Positions 8,439-18,236 of a stretch of 64,000 nucleotides of DNA are shown in pieces. The DNA is taken from positions 163,292 to 227,291 of the forward strand of contig JAFRTL010000007.1 of NCBI GenBank assembly GCA_017427065.1, given 5' to 3'. Position 1 is the first letter of the stretch; each line of letters starts with the position of its first letter. This stretch comes from Bacteroidaceae bacterium (GTDB lineage Bacteria; Bacteroidota; Bacteroidia; Bacteroidales; Bacteroidaceae). A model generated the notes under the pieces. The model worked only from the letters and a program-made list of their open reading frames with translations. It did no database searches and was not told the DNA's origin. A program made the translations under genes and the position numbers.

Positions 8439-8459
8439 AATGATTGAGTGGGATTTTTT
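8428..8459 (+). terminator. Attenuator terminator before pheA
   Basis: A 13-bp stem with one G-U, AAATCCCGCTCAA (8428-8440) with TTGAGTGGGATTT (8444-8456), a 3-nt loop, and a run of T to 8459. It ends only 12 nt before the pheA ATG, well placed for premature termination of the leader. Confidence 0.88.
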
Positions 8460-8471
8460 ATTAATCATTTT

Positions 8472-9314
8472 ATGAAAAAGATAGCAATACAAGGAGGTAT
8501 CGGATCGTTCCACGATGTAGCTGCGCATCAGTTCTTTTCAGATGAGGAAATAGAACTATTATGTTGCTCTACCTTTGAGCAGGTATTCGATGCCATCAAG
8601 GACGACAGCCACGTGATAGGTCTCTGTGCCATAGAGAACACCATCGCAGGCAGTCTGTTGCACAATTACGAACTGCTGAAACAAAGTGGCGTACAGATAG
8701 TGGGAGAGCATAAGCTGCGCATCTCCCATAGCTTCGGCTGTCTGCCTGACGATGATTGGGACGATATCACTGAAGTGAACTCCCACCCTATTGCCTTAAT
8801 GCAATGTCGTGATTTTCTGAACAAACATCCTCACATGAAATTAGTGGAAACGGAAGACACGGCGCTGAGTGCCATGATTATCAAACGGGATAATCTACAT
8901 GGACATGCCGCCATCTGCTCAAAGGCTGCTGCAGAATACTACGGCATGAAGGTACTGCAAGAAGGCATAGAGACCAACAAGCACAACTTTACGCGCTTCT
9001 TGGTGGTAGCAGACCCTTGGCAAGCTGACGAACTGAAGCAAAAGGGTACATACAACAAAGCCAGTCTGGTCTTCACCCTTCCCCACCATGAGGGCAGCTT
9101 GTCGCAAGTACTGAGCATTCTGTCGTTCTATCAGATCAACCTCACGAAAATACAGTCGCTCCCCATCATCGGAAGAGAATGGGAATACCAGTTCTACGTG
9201 GATGTGGAGTTTACCAATATATTAAGGTATAAACAAAGCATCAGTGCCATCAGTCCACTGACGAAAGAACTTAAAATACTCGGAGAATATGAAGCAGGAA
9301 AATCAACCATCTAA
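8472..9314 (+). CDS. pheA: Prephenate dehydratase
   Basis: A 280-residue enzyme converting prephenate to phenylpyruvate in phenylalanine synthesis. The catalytic dehydratase domain (about 1-180) shows ENTIAGSLLHNYELL, the segment HAAICSKAAAEYYGM and the conserved TRF in NFTRFLVVAD. An ACT domain follows (about 195-275), beginning KASLVFTLPHHEGSLSQVLS. The usual Phe-binding ESRP motif reads QSLP here (KIQSLPIIG), so classical feedback inhibition may be altered. There is no chorismate mutase domain; that activity is fused to the DAHP synthase two genes downstream. The start is the ATG at 8472; a GTG at 8448 lies inside the terminator stem. It overlaps the next gene by 26 nt. Confidence 0.93.
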   Translation: MKKIAIQGGIGSFHDVAAHQFFSDEEIELLCCSTFEQVFDAIKDDSHVIGLCAIENTIAGSLLHNYELLKQSGVQIVGEHKLRISHSFGCLPDDDWDDITEVNSHPIALMQCRDFLNKHPHMKLVETEDTALSAMIIKRDNLHGHAAICSKAAAEYYGMKVLQEGIETNKHNFTRFLVVADPWQADELKQKGTYNKASLVFTLPHHEGSLSQVLSILSFYQINLTKIQSLPIIGREWEYQFYVDVEFTNILRYKQSISAISPLTKELKILGEYEAGKSTI

Positions 9315-10473
9315 GATACAGCCAGCAGATAGGCTGAATAGTGTGAGCGAGTATTATTTCTCTCGCAAACTGAAAGAAGTGGCACAGATGAATGCCGCAG
9401 GTATGGACGTGATAAGTCTAGGTATAGGAAGTCCTGACATGCCACCTTCGGAAAAGGCTATCAATCGCCTTTGTGAAGAAGCGAAGAATCCCAATGGGCA
9501 TGGGTATATGCCCTATGTAGGCATTCCTGAACTTCGAAAGGGATTTGCAGACTGGTACAAGAAATGGTACAACGTGGAGTTGGATCCTCAAACTGAAATA
9601 CAGCCCTTGATAGGTTCCAAGGAAGGTATCCTACACGTTACTTTGGCTTTCGTAAACCCTGGGGAACAGGTGCTGGTGCCTAATCCTGGTTATCCTACTT
9701 ACACTTCACTAAGTAAAATCCTCGGAGCAGAGGTTATCTACTATGATTTAAAGGAGGAAAACGGATGGATGCCCGACTTTGCACAATTGGAGCAAATGGA
9801 TATGAGCCGCGTGAAACTGATGTGGACCAATTATCCACACATGCCGACAGGCACGAATGCCACGCCTGAGCTTTATGAAAAATTGGTAAAACTGGCCAAA
9901 GAGAAAGACATCGTGATAGTAAACGACAATCCTTACAGTTTCATCTTGAACGACCATCCTCTGAGTATTCTCAGTGTTCTAGGAGCCAAGGACTGCTGCA
10001 TAGAGTTCAACAGTATGAGCAAGGCACACAACATGCCTGGATGGCGTATCGGCATGCTGGCATCGAACAAAGATTTCATCAGTTGGGTGCTAAAGGTGAA
10101 GAGCAACATCGACAGTGGCATGTTCCGCGCCATACAGTTGGCTGCTGCCACCGCTTTGGAAGCTGAAGCCGACTGGTATGATGGCAATAATGCCAACTAT
10201 CGTCGCCGTCGTGCATTAGCTGGAGAAATCATGAAGGCACTAGGTTGCACTTACGATGAGAAACAAGTAGGTATGTTCCTCTGGGGACGCATTCCTGACC
10301 ATTATTCCGATGTGGAAGAGTTGACGGAGCGCGTGCTGCACGAGGCTAGAGTTTTTATCACGCCAGGCTTCATCTTTGGTAGCAATGGCAAGCGTTTCAT
10401 ACGCATCTCGCTTTGCTGCAAGGACGAGAGGCTTAATGAAGCACTTCAACGAATTAAAGAATTGAAACATTAA
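9289..10473 (+). CDS. PLP-dependent class I/II aminotransferase (probable aromatic aminotransferase)
   Basis: A 394-residue fold-type I aminotransferase. It has the N-terminal SLGIGSPDMPPSEKAI segment, a substrate/PLP region with PNPGYPTYTS, NYPHMPTGTNA and VNDNPYSFIL, and the PLP-lysine segment NSMSKAHNMPGWRIGM. Its place between prephenate dehydratase and DAHP synthase/chorismate mutase suggests it makes Phe and Tyr from phenylpyruvate and hydroxyphenylpyruvate; sequence alone would also allow an aspartate- or diaminopimelate-type enzyme. The start overlaps the end of pheA by 26 nt, which suggests translational coupling. Confidence 0.87.
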   Translation: MKQENQPSKIQPADRLNSVSEYYFSRKLKEVAQMNAAGMDVISLGIGSPDMPPSEKAINRLCEEAKNPNGHGYMPYVGIPELRKGFADWYKKWYNVELDPQTEIQPLIGSKEGILHVTLAFVNPGEQVLVPNPGYPTYTSLSKILGAEVIYYDLKEENGWMPDFAQLEQMDMSRVKLMWTNYPHMPTGTNATPELYEKLVKLAKEKDIVIVNDNPYSFILNDHPLSILSVLGAKDCCIEFNSMSKAHNMPGWRIGMLASNKDFISWVLKVKSNIDSGMFRAIQLAAATALEAEADWYDGNNANYRRRRALAGEIMKALGCTYDEKQVGMFLWGRIPDHYSDVEELTERVLHEARVFITPGFIFGSNGKRFIRISLCCKDERLNEALQRIKELKH

Positions 10474-10484
10474 AACTTAATAAT

Positions 10485-11552
10485 ATGGAACTGGATTTAC
10501 AACCCATCAAGCTGCAAGGCGTAAGTGAAGAGCGCCCACTGGTAATAGCTGGTCCATGCAGCGCAGAGACTGAAGAACAAGTGATGACCACTGCCAAAGC
10601 TTTGGCTAAGAATGGCATTAAGATATTTCGTGCTGGCATCTGGAAACCTCGTACCAAACCAGGTGGTTTCGAGGGTGTAGGTGAACCTGGACTGGCCTGG
10701 ATGAAACGGGTTAAGGAAGAAACGGGTATGTATGTTACGACGGAAGTGGCTAACACCAAGCATGTGGAAGCTGCCCTAAAGGCTGGTATCGACATCCTGT
10801 GGATAGGAGCACGTACGTCTGCCAATCCTTTTGCCATGCAGGAAATTGCAGATTCCCTGAAAGGAGTGGATATTCCTGTGTTGGTAAAGAATCCTGTGAA
10901 TCCTGATTTGGAGCTTTGGATTGGTGCTATGGAGCGACTGAATAATGCAGGCATACGTCGTCTGGCTGCCATTCATCGTGGTTTCACGACCAATGATAAG
11001 AAGATTTATCGCAATATGCCGTTGTGGCATATTCCTATTGAGATGCGTCGTCGCATTCCAGACCTCCCCATCATTTGTGACCCTAGTCACATGGGAGGCA
11101 AGCGTGAGCTGATAGCTCCTCTTTGCCAGCAAGCCATGGATCTAGGCTTCGATGGTCTCATAGTGGAGAGTCACTGCAATCCAGACAAGGCTTGGAGCGA
11201 TGCAGCACAGCAAGTGACTCCAGACATACTCGATTACATCTTGAACCTTTTGGTTATACGTGATGTGAAATATACTACCGAGAGTCTGGCAGAATTGCGC
11301 AAGCAGATTGATGAATGTGACGAAAGCCTTATCCAAGAATTGGCAAAACGCATGAGGGTGGCCCGTGAGATAGGAACTTACAAGAAGGAACACAATATGG
11401 CCATCGTACAGACAGGTCGCTACAATGAAATCTTGGAGAAACGTGGCTCTCAGGGAGCCCTCTGTGGATTAGGAAGCGACTTCGTGAAGGTTGTTTTCGA
11501 AGCCATACATAGCGAGAGCGTACGACAACAGTTAGAGATACTTAATAAATAA
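10485..11552 (+). CDS. 3-deoxy-7-phosphoheptulonate synthase fused to chorismate mutase
   Basis: A 355-residue bifunctional enzyme. The N-terminal domain (about 1-260) is a DAHP synthase of the KDO8P-synthase-like class, with AGPCSAETEEQV, RAGIWKPRTKPGGFEGVG and CDPSHMGGKRELI. The C-terminal domain (about 265-350) is an all-helical AroQ-type chorismate mutase, with LAELRKQIDECDESLIQELA and RMRVAREIGTYKK. It thus starts the shikimate pathway and also commits chorismate to prephenate. Fusion of the two is common in Bacteroidota and some Firmicutes, where the mutase domain can confer feedback by prephenate. It follows the aminotransferase by 11 nt. Confidence 0.93.
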   Translation: MELDLQPIKLQGVSEERPLVIAGPCSAETEEQVMTTAKALAKNGIKIFRAGIWKPRTKPGGFEGVGEPGLAWMKRVKEETGMYVTTEVANTKHVEAALKAGIDILWIGARTSANPFAMQEIADSLKGVDIPVLVKNPVNPDLELWIGAMERLNNAGIRRLAAIHRGFTTNDKKIYRNMPLWHIPIEMRRRIPDLPIICDPSHMGGKRELIAPLCQQAMDLGFDGLIVESHCNPDKAWSDAAQQVTPDILDYILNLLVIRDVKYTTESLAELRKQIDECDESLIQELAKRMRVAREIGTYKKEHNMAIVQTGRYNEILEKRGSQGALCGLGSDFVKVVFEAIHSESVRQQLEILNK

Positions 11553-11564
11553 AATACCTATCAT

Positions 11565-12338
11565 ATGAGAATACTTATTTTAGGAGCTGGTAAGATGGGA
11601 ACTTTTCTGGCTGATGTGCTGAGCTTTCAGCATGAAGTAGCCGTGTTCGATACCAATGTTCAAGCCCTGCGCTTCATCTATCATACTTACCGCTATACTA
11701 CGTTAGATGAAATTAAGGAGTTCGCTCCAGAGCTGGTGATCAATGCTGTCACGTTGAACCATACGCTGGATGCTTTCAGTACAGTAATTCCGGCTTTGCC
11801 AAAGGACTGTATCCTGAGTGACATTACCAGTGTGAAGACTGGTATGAAGGAATTCTATGAGCAAAGTGGTTTTCGTTTTGTAAGTAGTCACCCTATGTTC
11901 GGTCCCACATTTGCCAACCTGAGTAACCTCAGTAACGAAAGTGCTATCATTATTAAAGAGGGCGACCATCTAGGGCGCATCTTCTTCAAGGACCTGTACC
12001 AGCAACTCAACCTCCGAATTTTTGAATATACCTTCGAAGAGCACGACGAAACGGTGGCTTACTCGCTTTCTATCCCATTTGTCTCTACCTTCGTGTTCTC
12101 TGCTGTAATGAAGCATCAGGATGCTCCTGGTACTACGTTCAAGAAACACTTGGCCATTGCTCATGGCGTATTAAATGAGGACGATTATCTATTGCAGGAA
12201 ATACTTTTCAATCCCCGCACGCAGCATCAAGTGGAAAATATCCGTAAGGAATTGAAGGAGTTACTCGGAATCATAGAGCAGAAAGATGAGGAAGGCATGA
12301 AACGATACCTAGAGAAAATCAGAAAGAACGTGCTCTGA
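11565..12338 (+). CDS. tyrA: Prephenate dehydrogenase
   Basis: A 257-residue NAD(P)-dependent dehydrogenase making hydroxyphenylpyruvate for tyrosine. The N-terminal Rossmann motif is LILGAGKMGTFLADVLS; catalytic-domain landmarks are SDITSVKTGM and SSHPMFGPTFANLSNLS, whose His is the expected catalytic residue. The C-terminal helical part includes HDETVAYSLSIPFVSTF. It is shorter than fused TyrA proteins and has no ACT domain. It is the last gene of the Phe/Tyr operon, 12 nt after the fusion enzyme. Confidence 0.92.
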   Translation: MRILILGAGKMGTFLADVLSFQHEVAVFDTNVQALRFIYHTYRYTTLDEIKEFAPELVINAVTLNHTLDAFSTVIPALPKDCILSDITSVKTGMKEFYEQSGFRFVSSHPMFGPTFANLSNLSNESAIIIKEGDHLGRIFFKDLYQQLNLRIFEYTFEEHDETVAYSLSIPFVSTFVFSAVMKHQDAPGTTFKKHLAIAHGVLNEDDYLLQEILFNPRTQHQVENIRKELKELLGIIEQKDEEGMKRYLEKIRKNVL

Positions 12339-12366
12339 TAAGAAAGAAATCACTATCTTTGCTCAC

Positions 12367-14400
12367 ATGATTGACCAACCCACTGTAGAACGGATTCTGG
12401 ACACAGCACAGATAGTAGATGTAGTGTCCGACTTTGTCACACTGAAGAAACGCGGTGTGAACTATGTGGGTTTGTGTCCTTTTCACGATGACAAGTCGCC
12501 CTCTATGTACGTGTCACCAGCGAAAGGGATTTTCAAGTGTTTCGCTTGCGGAAAAGCAGGCAACGCTGCCGGCTTCGTGATGGAGCATGAACAGATGTCG
12601 TGGCCCGATGCCTTGCGCTATTTGGCTAAAAAATACAACATCGAGATCAAGGAAAAGGAACTGACTGATGAAGAGCGCCAAACACAGACGGAACGCGAAA
12701 GTCTGTTTGTAGTCAATCAGTTTGCCCGCGACTTTTTCCAGCAACATCTTCAACAGAGTGAAGAAGGGCGTAGTATTGGACTAGCTTACTTTCGCGATCG
12801 TGGATTCCGAGATGACATCATCGAGAAGTTCCAATTAGGTTACTCTCCTGAAAAGCGCGATGCCTTAGCAAATGAAGCCCTAAAGAAAAGTTATAAGAAA
12901 GACTATCTGATAAGGACTGGTCTCTGTTTCGAAACAGAAGACCATCGACTGCGTGACCGTTTCTGGGGACGCGTCATATTCCCCTTCCATACCCTGAGCG
13001 GTAAGGTAGTGGCCTTTGGTGGTCGTGTACTTTCTCGTGAAACCAAGGGAGTGGCGCAGAAATACGTCAATTCTCCAGAAAGTGAGATCTTCACTAAAGG
13101 CAATAATCTCTATGGACTCTACTTTGCCAAACAAGCCATCATGAAAAAAGATCGTTGCTTCTTGGTTGAAGGTTATACCGATGTTATCTCCATGCACCAG
13201 AGTGGCATTGAGAATGTAGTGGCATCCAGTGGAACGGCACTAACAGAGGCTCAAATCAGATTGATACATCGCTTTACCAGCAACATTACAGTATTGTACG
13301 ATGGTGACGAGGCAGGAATCCATGCGGCACTCCGTGGAACCGACTTGCTTTTAGCAGAGGGTATGAACGTGAAAGTATGCCTTTTGCCCGATGGAGAAGA
13401 CCCTGATTCTTTCGCCCGCAAACATAATGCATCGGAATACCAAGCTTTCATTGAGGAGCATGAGACCGATTTCATTCGCTTCAAGACCAATCTGCTGATG
13501 AAAGATGCCCAACGCGACCCTATTAAACGGGCAGAGCTTATTGGTAGTCTGATGGAGAGTATTGCAGTAATTCCTGAAGCCATTGTGCGTGATATCTATA
13601 TTAAGGAATGTGCGCAAATGCTGCAAATGGACGATAAGATTCTGGTTAGTGAAGTCGCCAAAAGAAGGGAAAAACATGCTGATGAAGAAGCCAAACGTAA
13701 GGAAAGAGAGAAGAATAGGCAACAAGATGCGCCTTCTTCTTCTGAATCTGCACCCGATGATAACTTCCCACCTCCAGTACCCGAGGAATGGAATATTGTA
13801 GAGCCCAAGCCGGCAGAACAACAAACAACAGGTAAAGATAATCGCGTCTTTGAAGCATACGAACGTATGCTGACACAGATGATTGTCCGCTATGGTGAGC
13901 TCATCATGTGTGAAGAGGATACGGAAGATGGGAAAAAACCTGTCAATGTGATAAGTTACATCGCGCATGAAATGGCCATTGACAGTTTACAATTCCATCA
14001 CCCTATTTATCAGCAGATATTAGAAGAAGCCATATGTCATCAATCGGAAGATGGATTCAAGGCCGAACACTTCTTCACGCATCACAACAATCCTGAGATC
14101 AACCAAATCAGTGTAAACTTGATTAGTGACAGATACCAACTAAGCAAGTATCATTTTAAGAATCAGACGGTAGTAAATGATGAGGACAGGTTGGCAGAAT
14201 TGGTCCCCATTCTGATGACCAATTTCAAATATGTCGTTGTCAGCAACAAGCTAAAGACGCTAATGCATGAACTGCAAGAAGCATCCAAGACAAGAGATGA
14301 ACAACAATGTAATACTATTATTAAAGAATATTCTGAACTCCTCGAAGTTCAGAAAATAATGGCCAAAACCTTAGGAGACCGTGTTGTATTAAACTTATGA
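12367..14400 (+). CDS. dnaG: DNA primase
   Basis: A 677-residue replicative primase that makes RNA primers at the fork. The CHC2 zinc finger is at residues 37-61 (CPFHDDKSP then [10 protein letters not shown]). The catalytic core and TOPRIM domain follow (about 150-350), with [20 protein letters not shown] and the acidic [13 protein letters not shown]. After a charged, Pro/Ser-rich linker (about 425-490) comes a helical C-terminal region that should bind the DnaB helicase. It starts 28 nt after tyrA. A TATCTTTG box only 5 nt before the ATG could give a leaderless message, or be chance. It is convergent with folE, overlapping by 6 nt. Confidence 0.95.
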   Translation: MIDQPTVERILDTAQIVDVVSDFVTLKKRGVNYVGLCPFHDDKSPSMYVSPAKGIFKCFACGKAGNAAGFVMEHEQMSWPDALRYLAKKYNIEIKEKELTDEERQTQTERESLFVVNQFARDFFQQHLQQSEEGRSIGLAYFRDRGFRDDIIEKFQLGYSPEKRDALANEALKKSYKKDYLIRTGLCFETEDHRLRDRFWGRVIFPFHTLSGKVVAFGGRVLSRETKGVAQKYVNSPESEIFTKGNNLYGLYFAKQAIMKKDRCFLVEGYTDVISMHQSGIENVVASSGTALTEAQIRLIHRFTSNITVLYDGDEAGIHAALRGTDLLLAEGMNVKVCLLPDGEDPDSFARKHNASEYQAFIEEHETDFIRFKTNLLMKDAQRDPIKRAELIGSLMESIAVIPEAIVRDIYIKECAQMLQMDDKILVSEVAKRREKHADEEAKRKEREKNRQQDAPSSSESAPDDNFPPPVPEEWNIVEPKPAEQQTTGKDNRVFEAYERMLTQMIVRYGELIMCEEDTEDGKKPVNVISYIAHEMAIDSLQFHHPIYQQILEEAICHQSEDGFKAEHFFTHHNNPEINQISVNLISDRYQLSKYHFKNQTVVNDEDRLAELVPILMTNFKYVVVSNKLKTLMHELQEASKTRDEQQCNTIIKEYSELLEVQKIMAKTLGDRVVLNL

Positions 14401-14982
14401 CTTATTCCTAATTAAGTCCATAAACTCGGCACGGGTCTTAGCTTGATTGAAAGCTCCCGTAAAATCAGAAGTGGTGGTTATCGCATTCTTTTTTTCTACG
14501 CCACGCATCTGCATACACATGTGCTTCGCTTCCAACACCACCATCACACCCATGGGATTAAGTGTTTCCTGAATGCACTCCTTAATCTGTGTAGTCAAAC
14601 GTTCCTGTACTTGTAGTCTATGAGAAAAGATATCTACCACACGAGCTATCTTACTGAGCCCGGTGATATATTCATTAGGGATATAAGCCACATGAGCTTT
14701 ACCATAGAAAGGAAGCATGTGATGCTCGCAGAGAGAGAAGAAATCAATATCCTTCACTATGACCATCTGCTTATAATCTTCCCTGAAACGGGCAGAAAGC
14801 AGAACTTCGTGAGGATCTATCTCATACCCTTTGGTCAGCGTAATCATGGCTTTTGCCACACGCTCTGGTGTTTTAAGCAATCCTTCACGATGCACATCTT
14901 CTCCTAAAAGAGTAATAATGTGCTTATAATGATCTTTCAATTCCTCCAATACTGGAGATTCCACAACTTCGTTTTCTAACAT
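14395..14982 (-). CDS. folE: GTP cyclohydrolase I
   Basis: A 195-residue enzyme converting GTP to dihydroneopterin triphosphate, the entry to folate synthesis. Zinc and active-site landmarks are [20 protein letters not shown] and the later [29 protein letters not shown] is also typical. It begins one base after the stop codon of the SPOR-domain gene upstream, and ends overlapping dnaG on the other strand by 6 nt. Confidence 0.96.
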   Translation of the reverse strand: MLENEVVESPVLEELKDHYKHIITLLGEDVHREGLLKTPERVAKAMITLTKGYEIDPHEVLLSARFREDYKQMVIVKDIDFFSLCEHHMLPFYGKAHVAYIPNEYITGLSKIARVVDIFSHRLQVQERLTTQIKECIQETLNPMGVMVVLEAKHMCMQMRGVEKKNAITTTSDFTGAFNQAKTRAEFMDLIRNKS

Positions 14983-14983
14983 C

Positions 14984-15463
14984 TTATTCAGCAGGTATAA
15001 CTATTTGATCTTTAACAACGGAAACTTCCCTGAATTTTCCTTCTTTCCTTAATTCTCTCATGGCTGCATGGGCCTCTTCGATAGTTCTGAAATCTCCCAC
15101 ACGACAAAGCCAACGCGGAGGATTGAACATGGCATAAACAGTCAGATCTGGAAACTTACTCCTGACTTCTGAAGCCACACGACTAGCCTCATTCTTAGAA
15201 GCTCTGGTATTACTGCCTACATACACTTGCACCCTATATCCTTGCTTCTTCAGAGTACCCTTGTTTGAAGCAGACTTGCCTTGAGAACCCATAGAGGCAG
15301 CCAAGTCGGAATTCAACAAAGCAGCAATATCATTGTCCTGATGGATGGTTATAGTTCCAAGACCTGCTCCATCCTTCTGCAAATGTTCAATAATGCTCTG
15401 TGCTGAGACTCCCATCCCAAACTGAGCAAACAGGAAAAAACAGATTCCTAAAAACTTCTTCAT
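14984..15463 (-). CDS. SPOR-domain exported protein
   Basis: A 159-residue protein with an N-terminal signal peptide ([20 protein letters not shown] then AQ) and a C-terminal SPOR domain (about 83-158): [20 protein letters not shown] and [24 protein letters not shown] domains bind denuded glycan strands of peptidoglycan, so a periplasmic role at the cell wall is likely. It lies between the tpiA terminator and folE, with folE coupled to it. Confidence 0.85.
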   Translation of the reverse strand: MKKFLGICFFLFAQFGMGVSAQSIIEHLQKDGAGLGTITIHQDNDIAALLNSDLAASMGSQGKSASNKGTLKKQGYRVQVYVGSNTRASKNEASRVASEVRSKFPDLTVYAMFNPPRWLCRVGDFRTIEEAHAAMRELRKEGKFREVSVVKDQIVIPAE

Positions 15464-15493
15464 TTTCTTGAATGCTTTTTACAGTGAAAAAAC

Positions 15494-15525
15494 AAAAGGC
15501 CATGCCAGTAAGCACTGGCACAGCC
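15494..15525 (-). terminator. Intrinsic terminator after tpiA
   Basis: On the minus strand a 12-bp stem (15525-15514 with 15509-15498, two G-U pairs, loop of 4) is followed by TTTTG. It lies 15 nt after the tpiA stop. Confidence 0.8.
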
Positions 15526-15539
15526 AATATAAGAACAAC

Positions 15540-16301
15540 TTATTTCTTCCAAGCATCAATGATGCCATTGAAATCAGCGCACTTCAAAGAGGCACCACCA
15601 ATCAAGCCACCATCAATATCAGGTTTTGCAAACAATTCAGGTGCATTGCTAGCCTTGCAGCTACCGCCATAAAGAATAGAAGTATTCTCTGCTACCTCAG
15701 CGCCATACTTCTCAGCCACACAACCACGGATGTAAGCATGAATCTCTTCAGCCTGCTCTGCAGTAGCAGTCTTACCTGTACCAATGGCCCAAATAGGCTC
15801 GTAAGCGATGACAATCTTTGCAAAGTCCTCAGCATTCAGATTGAATACGCTACCTTCCAACTCTGCCTTTACAACCTCATTCTGCTTATTAGCTTCACGT
15901 TCTTCAAGGCTCTCACCGATGCAGAAGATAACCTTCAAGCCATTAGCCAAAGCCAACAGAACCTTTTCCTTTAAGATCTCAGGAGTTTCTTTATAGTACT
16001 CACGACGCTCAGAATGGCCAAGAATCACATACTGTGCACCTGTGCTCTTTACCATCTTTGCAGAAACCTCACCAGTATAAGCGCCCTTCTCCTTGTCAGC
16101 GCAGTTCTCTGCACCAAGGCCTATCAGGTTGCTATCCAAAACAGAAGCTACTGAAGCCAAGTGAATGAAAGGAGTGCAAATTACCACATCGCAATTTGGT
16201 TTGTCTGCTGCCAAAGCTTCGTTCAATTCCTTTGCCAAAGCAACACCTTCCTGCAGGTCCAGATTCATCTTCCAGTTTCCTGCGACAATTTTCTTTCTCA
16301 T
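15540..16301 (-). CDS. tpiA: Triose-phosphate isomerase
   Basis: A 253-residue TIM-barrel enzyme interconverting dihydroxyacetone phosphate and glyceraldehyde 3-phosphate. [12 protein letters not shown] carries the N-terminal Asn-Lys; [13 protein letters not shown] holds the catalytic His; [17 protein letters not shown] the catalytic Glu and flexible loop; [13 protein letters not shown] the phosphate-binding loop. It follows the DoxX/MauE-like gene by 17 nt, so the two are probably cotranscribed. Confidence 0.97.
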   Translation of the reverse strand: MRKKIVAGNWKMNLDLQEGVALAKELNEALAADKPNCDVVICTPFIHLASVASVLDSNLIGLGAENCADKEKGAYTGEVSAKMVKSTGAQYVILGHSERREYYKETPEILKEKVLLALANGLKVIFCIGESLEEREANKQNEVVKAELEGSVFNLNAEDFAKIVIAYEPIWAIGTGKTATAEQAEEIHAYIRGCVAEKYGAEVAENTSILYGGSCKASNAPELFAKPDIDGGLIGGASLKCADFNGIIDAWKK

Positions 16302-16318
16302 TTGTTTCTATTATAAAG

Positions 16319-17617
16319 TTAATAATCAGTTTTACTCTTTCTCTTTCTTAAATAGGACAAGAACTGATCATGTCCCAAAAGCAGGGATAAAGGTATGAAG
16401 AATACCAAGAAGGTCATCAATAACCTCAAAGGCGCATTTACGACCTTTTGTTTCCCTATTTCTATTTCTTCTAACGGACCAGTCATCACAAACTCGTCCG
16501 GCAAATCCCTATTAGACCATTTATTAAGTATCGTTCCGTCTTTCAACAACAGCAATCCTGGATTAGAACGGATTATTGTTTTAAGAGTGATATCATCTGC
16601 CAGGAAAAAATCATACTCGGCGCCTGTTTGCTCACGCCATAGCATGATCTCCTCTTCAGGAGAAGAAGTCAGTGCATAGAAACGATACCCATACTCCACA
16701 CTGAAATCATAGACCTCATTGACTAAATCAATGTCACTTTCATCTGCTTCTTCCACTCTATGAACCACCAAAAGGAAGGTGTAACCCTCATGCTCCAACA
16801 CCTCAGTCGTCATATCATCTCCTGTTTCAAGGTCCATCAAGGAGAAATCATGTATTGGAGGCTCGAAACCTTGCTTGACCAACACTGTTTTTGATTCAAT
16901 GAAAGTCCAAGTACTATCAGGATAATCTTCCAAACCAAACTCTTTTTTTTCCCCTCCTTTTTCCAACACAAATCGTGTGTCATACTTACTCAACTCTGCT
17001 CCTTCGGGAATCTCCATTGCTTGAGGTATATTCACCCCTATTTTATAAGGACGGAAGTCAAACAACGGAATATAATATAACCCATAAAAAGCGATGCCAA
17101 GGATAAACACCAGACTCCAAGAAGTAACCATCCATTCTTTCTTAGATGACAAGATAGGTGTCAACTGGTTATATCCTATAAAAACAACGATAGCCCCAAT
17201 AAGCAACACTACATTCTTATAGAAAGTCTGCCAATTAGATAATACCAGAGCATCTCCAAAGCAGCCACAATCTGAGATTGGATTCGTCAGCGCCAGATAG
17301 AAAGTCAACGGTGTCATCACTGCCATCATCAGCAGTACTAAGATAGTTGCCATACGTCTTCTGACTCTCAATAGGAGCATGATACCAATCAAAAACTCCA
17401 AGCAACACAATGCTATTGAAAGCATCAAGGGCAGGAAATCAGGCACCAGATTAACTAAACCAAATACCTCTATATAATCCTGTATCTTATAACAGGTACC
17501 CAGGGGATCTACCGCCTTTACAAAACCAGAAAAGACAAAGACCAACCCAAGGAACAAAGCACAAAGGTTAAGCAGAATCTTCCAAACGAGACTTTCCTTA
17601 TAGTTAATCTTCTCCAA
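16319..17617 (-). CDS. DoxX/MauE-like membrane protein with C-terminal thioredoxin-like domain
   Basis: A 432-residue inner-membrane protein. The first half (about 12-190) has several membrane helices in a DoxX/MauE arrangement, with FSGFVKAVDPLGTCYKIQDY near the start and the paired cysteines of ISDCGCFGDALVLSNWQTF. The second half (about 200-400) is extra-membrane and resembles a thioredoxin-like fold without a CxxC, including YRFYALTSSPEEEIMLWREQ; a last helix (about 405-422) precedes a basic tail. A role in redox handling or quinone-linked electron transfer is plausible but unproved. It overlaps the DUF1599 gene by 14 nt and precedes tpiA. Confidence 0.75.
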   Translation of the reverse strand: MEKINYKESLVWKILLNLCALFLGLVFVFSGFVKAVDPLGTCYKIQDYIEVFGLVNLVPDFLPLMLSIALCCLEFLIGIMLLLRVRRRMATILVLLMMAVMTPLTFYLALTNPISDCGCFGDALVLSNWQTFYKNVVLLIGAIVVFIGYNQLTPILSSKKEWMVTSWSLVFILGIAFYGLYYIPLFDFRPYKIGVNIPQAMEIPEGAELSKYDTRFVLEKGGEKKEFGLEDYPDSTWTFIESKTVLVKQGFEPPIHDFSLMDLETGDDMTTEVLEHEGYTFLLVVHRVEEADESDIDLVNEVYDFSVEYGYRFYALTSSPEEEIMLWREQTGAEYDFFLADDITLKTIIRSNPGLLLLKDGTILNKWSNRDLPDEFVMTGPLEEIEIGKQKVVNAPLRLLMTFLVFFIPLSLLLGHDQFLSYLRKRKSKTDY

Positions 17618-18155
17618 ACTCCAACTTTATTAAGCCAAAGACCGCGTAATTGATCATATCCATAAAATTGGCATCAATACCTTCCGATACCAATGTCTTA
17701 CCAGCCAAGTCCTCTATCTGTTTTGTACGATAGAGTTTCATTAAAATTACATCTGTATATGAACTAATGCGCATGCCTCTCCATGCCTCATCATAATCAT
17801 GATTCTTTGCCAACATGAGATTCATGGCAGTGTTTACATATTTATCATATAGTTCCAACGCTTTTTCATTGGAGATATCAGCAGTCTCAGCATAGCCAAG
17901 TTCCAATTGAATCAATCCGATTACTCCATAATTGACAATCGCCATAAATTCGGGTTGGATGCCTTCATTCACCATCGCCACTCCCTTGATTTCAATACTG
18001 CGAATTCTATTGGCTTTGATGAAGAGCTGATCTGTCACAGAAGAGGGACGCATGATACGCCAAGCAGGTCCATAGTCATGCAACTTTTTGGCAAATAGTT
18101 CTCTGCAATTGGCAACTACTTTTTCATATTGTTTCCTTGTATCTCTCATAATCAT
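17604..18155 (-). CDS. DUF1599 (nucleotide-modification-associated domain 1) protein
   Basis: A 183-residue cytoplasmic protein built from two copies of one module: residues about 23-40 read KLHDYGPAWRIMRPSS and about 118-137 read KNHDYDEAWRGMRISS. This module defines DUF1599, a family linked by comparative genomics to modified nucleotides; no biochemical role is visible here. Two in-frame ATGs (18155 and 18149, MRDTRKQYEK) are possible. A TAACTTTG -7 box lies at 18170-18177. It overlaps the next gene by 14 nt. Confidence 0.8.
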   Translation of the reverse strand: MIMRDTRKQYEKVVANCRELFAKKLHDYGPAWRIMRPSSVTDQLFIKANRIRSIEIKGVAMVNEGIQPEFMAIVNYGVIGLIQLELGYAETADISNEKALELYDKYVNTAMNLMLAKNHDYDEAWRGMRISSYTDVILMKLYRTKQIEDLAGKTLVSEGIDANFMDMINYAVFGLIKLEFGED

Positions 18156-18236
18156 TACTATATGATGTGCAAAGTTACGAATAATCGAATGCAGTACAAA
18201 AAGAATTTATTCTTTTTTATAACTACACAAAAAGAA

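Noticed and set aside
8448-8474. GTG start for pheA inside the terminator
   Set aside because: It would place the start within the attenuator stem; the ATG at 8472 fits the family start.
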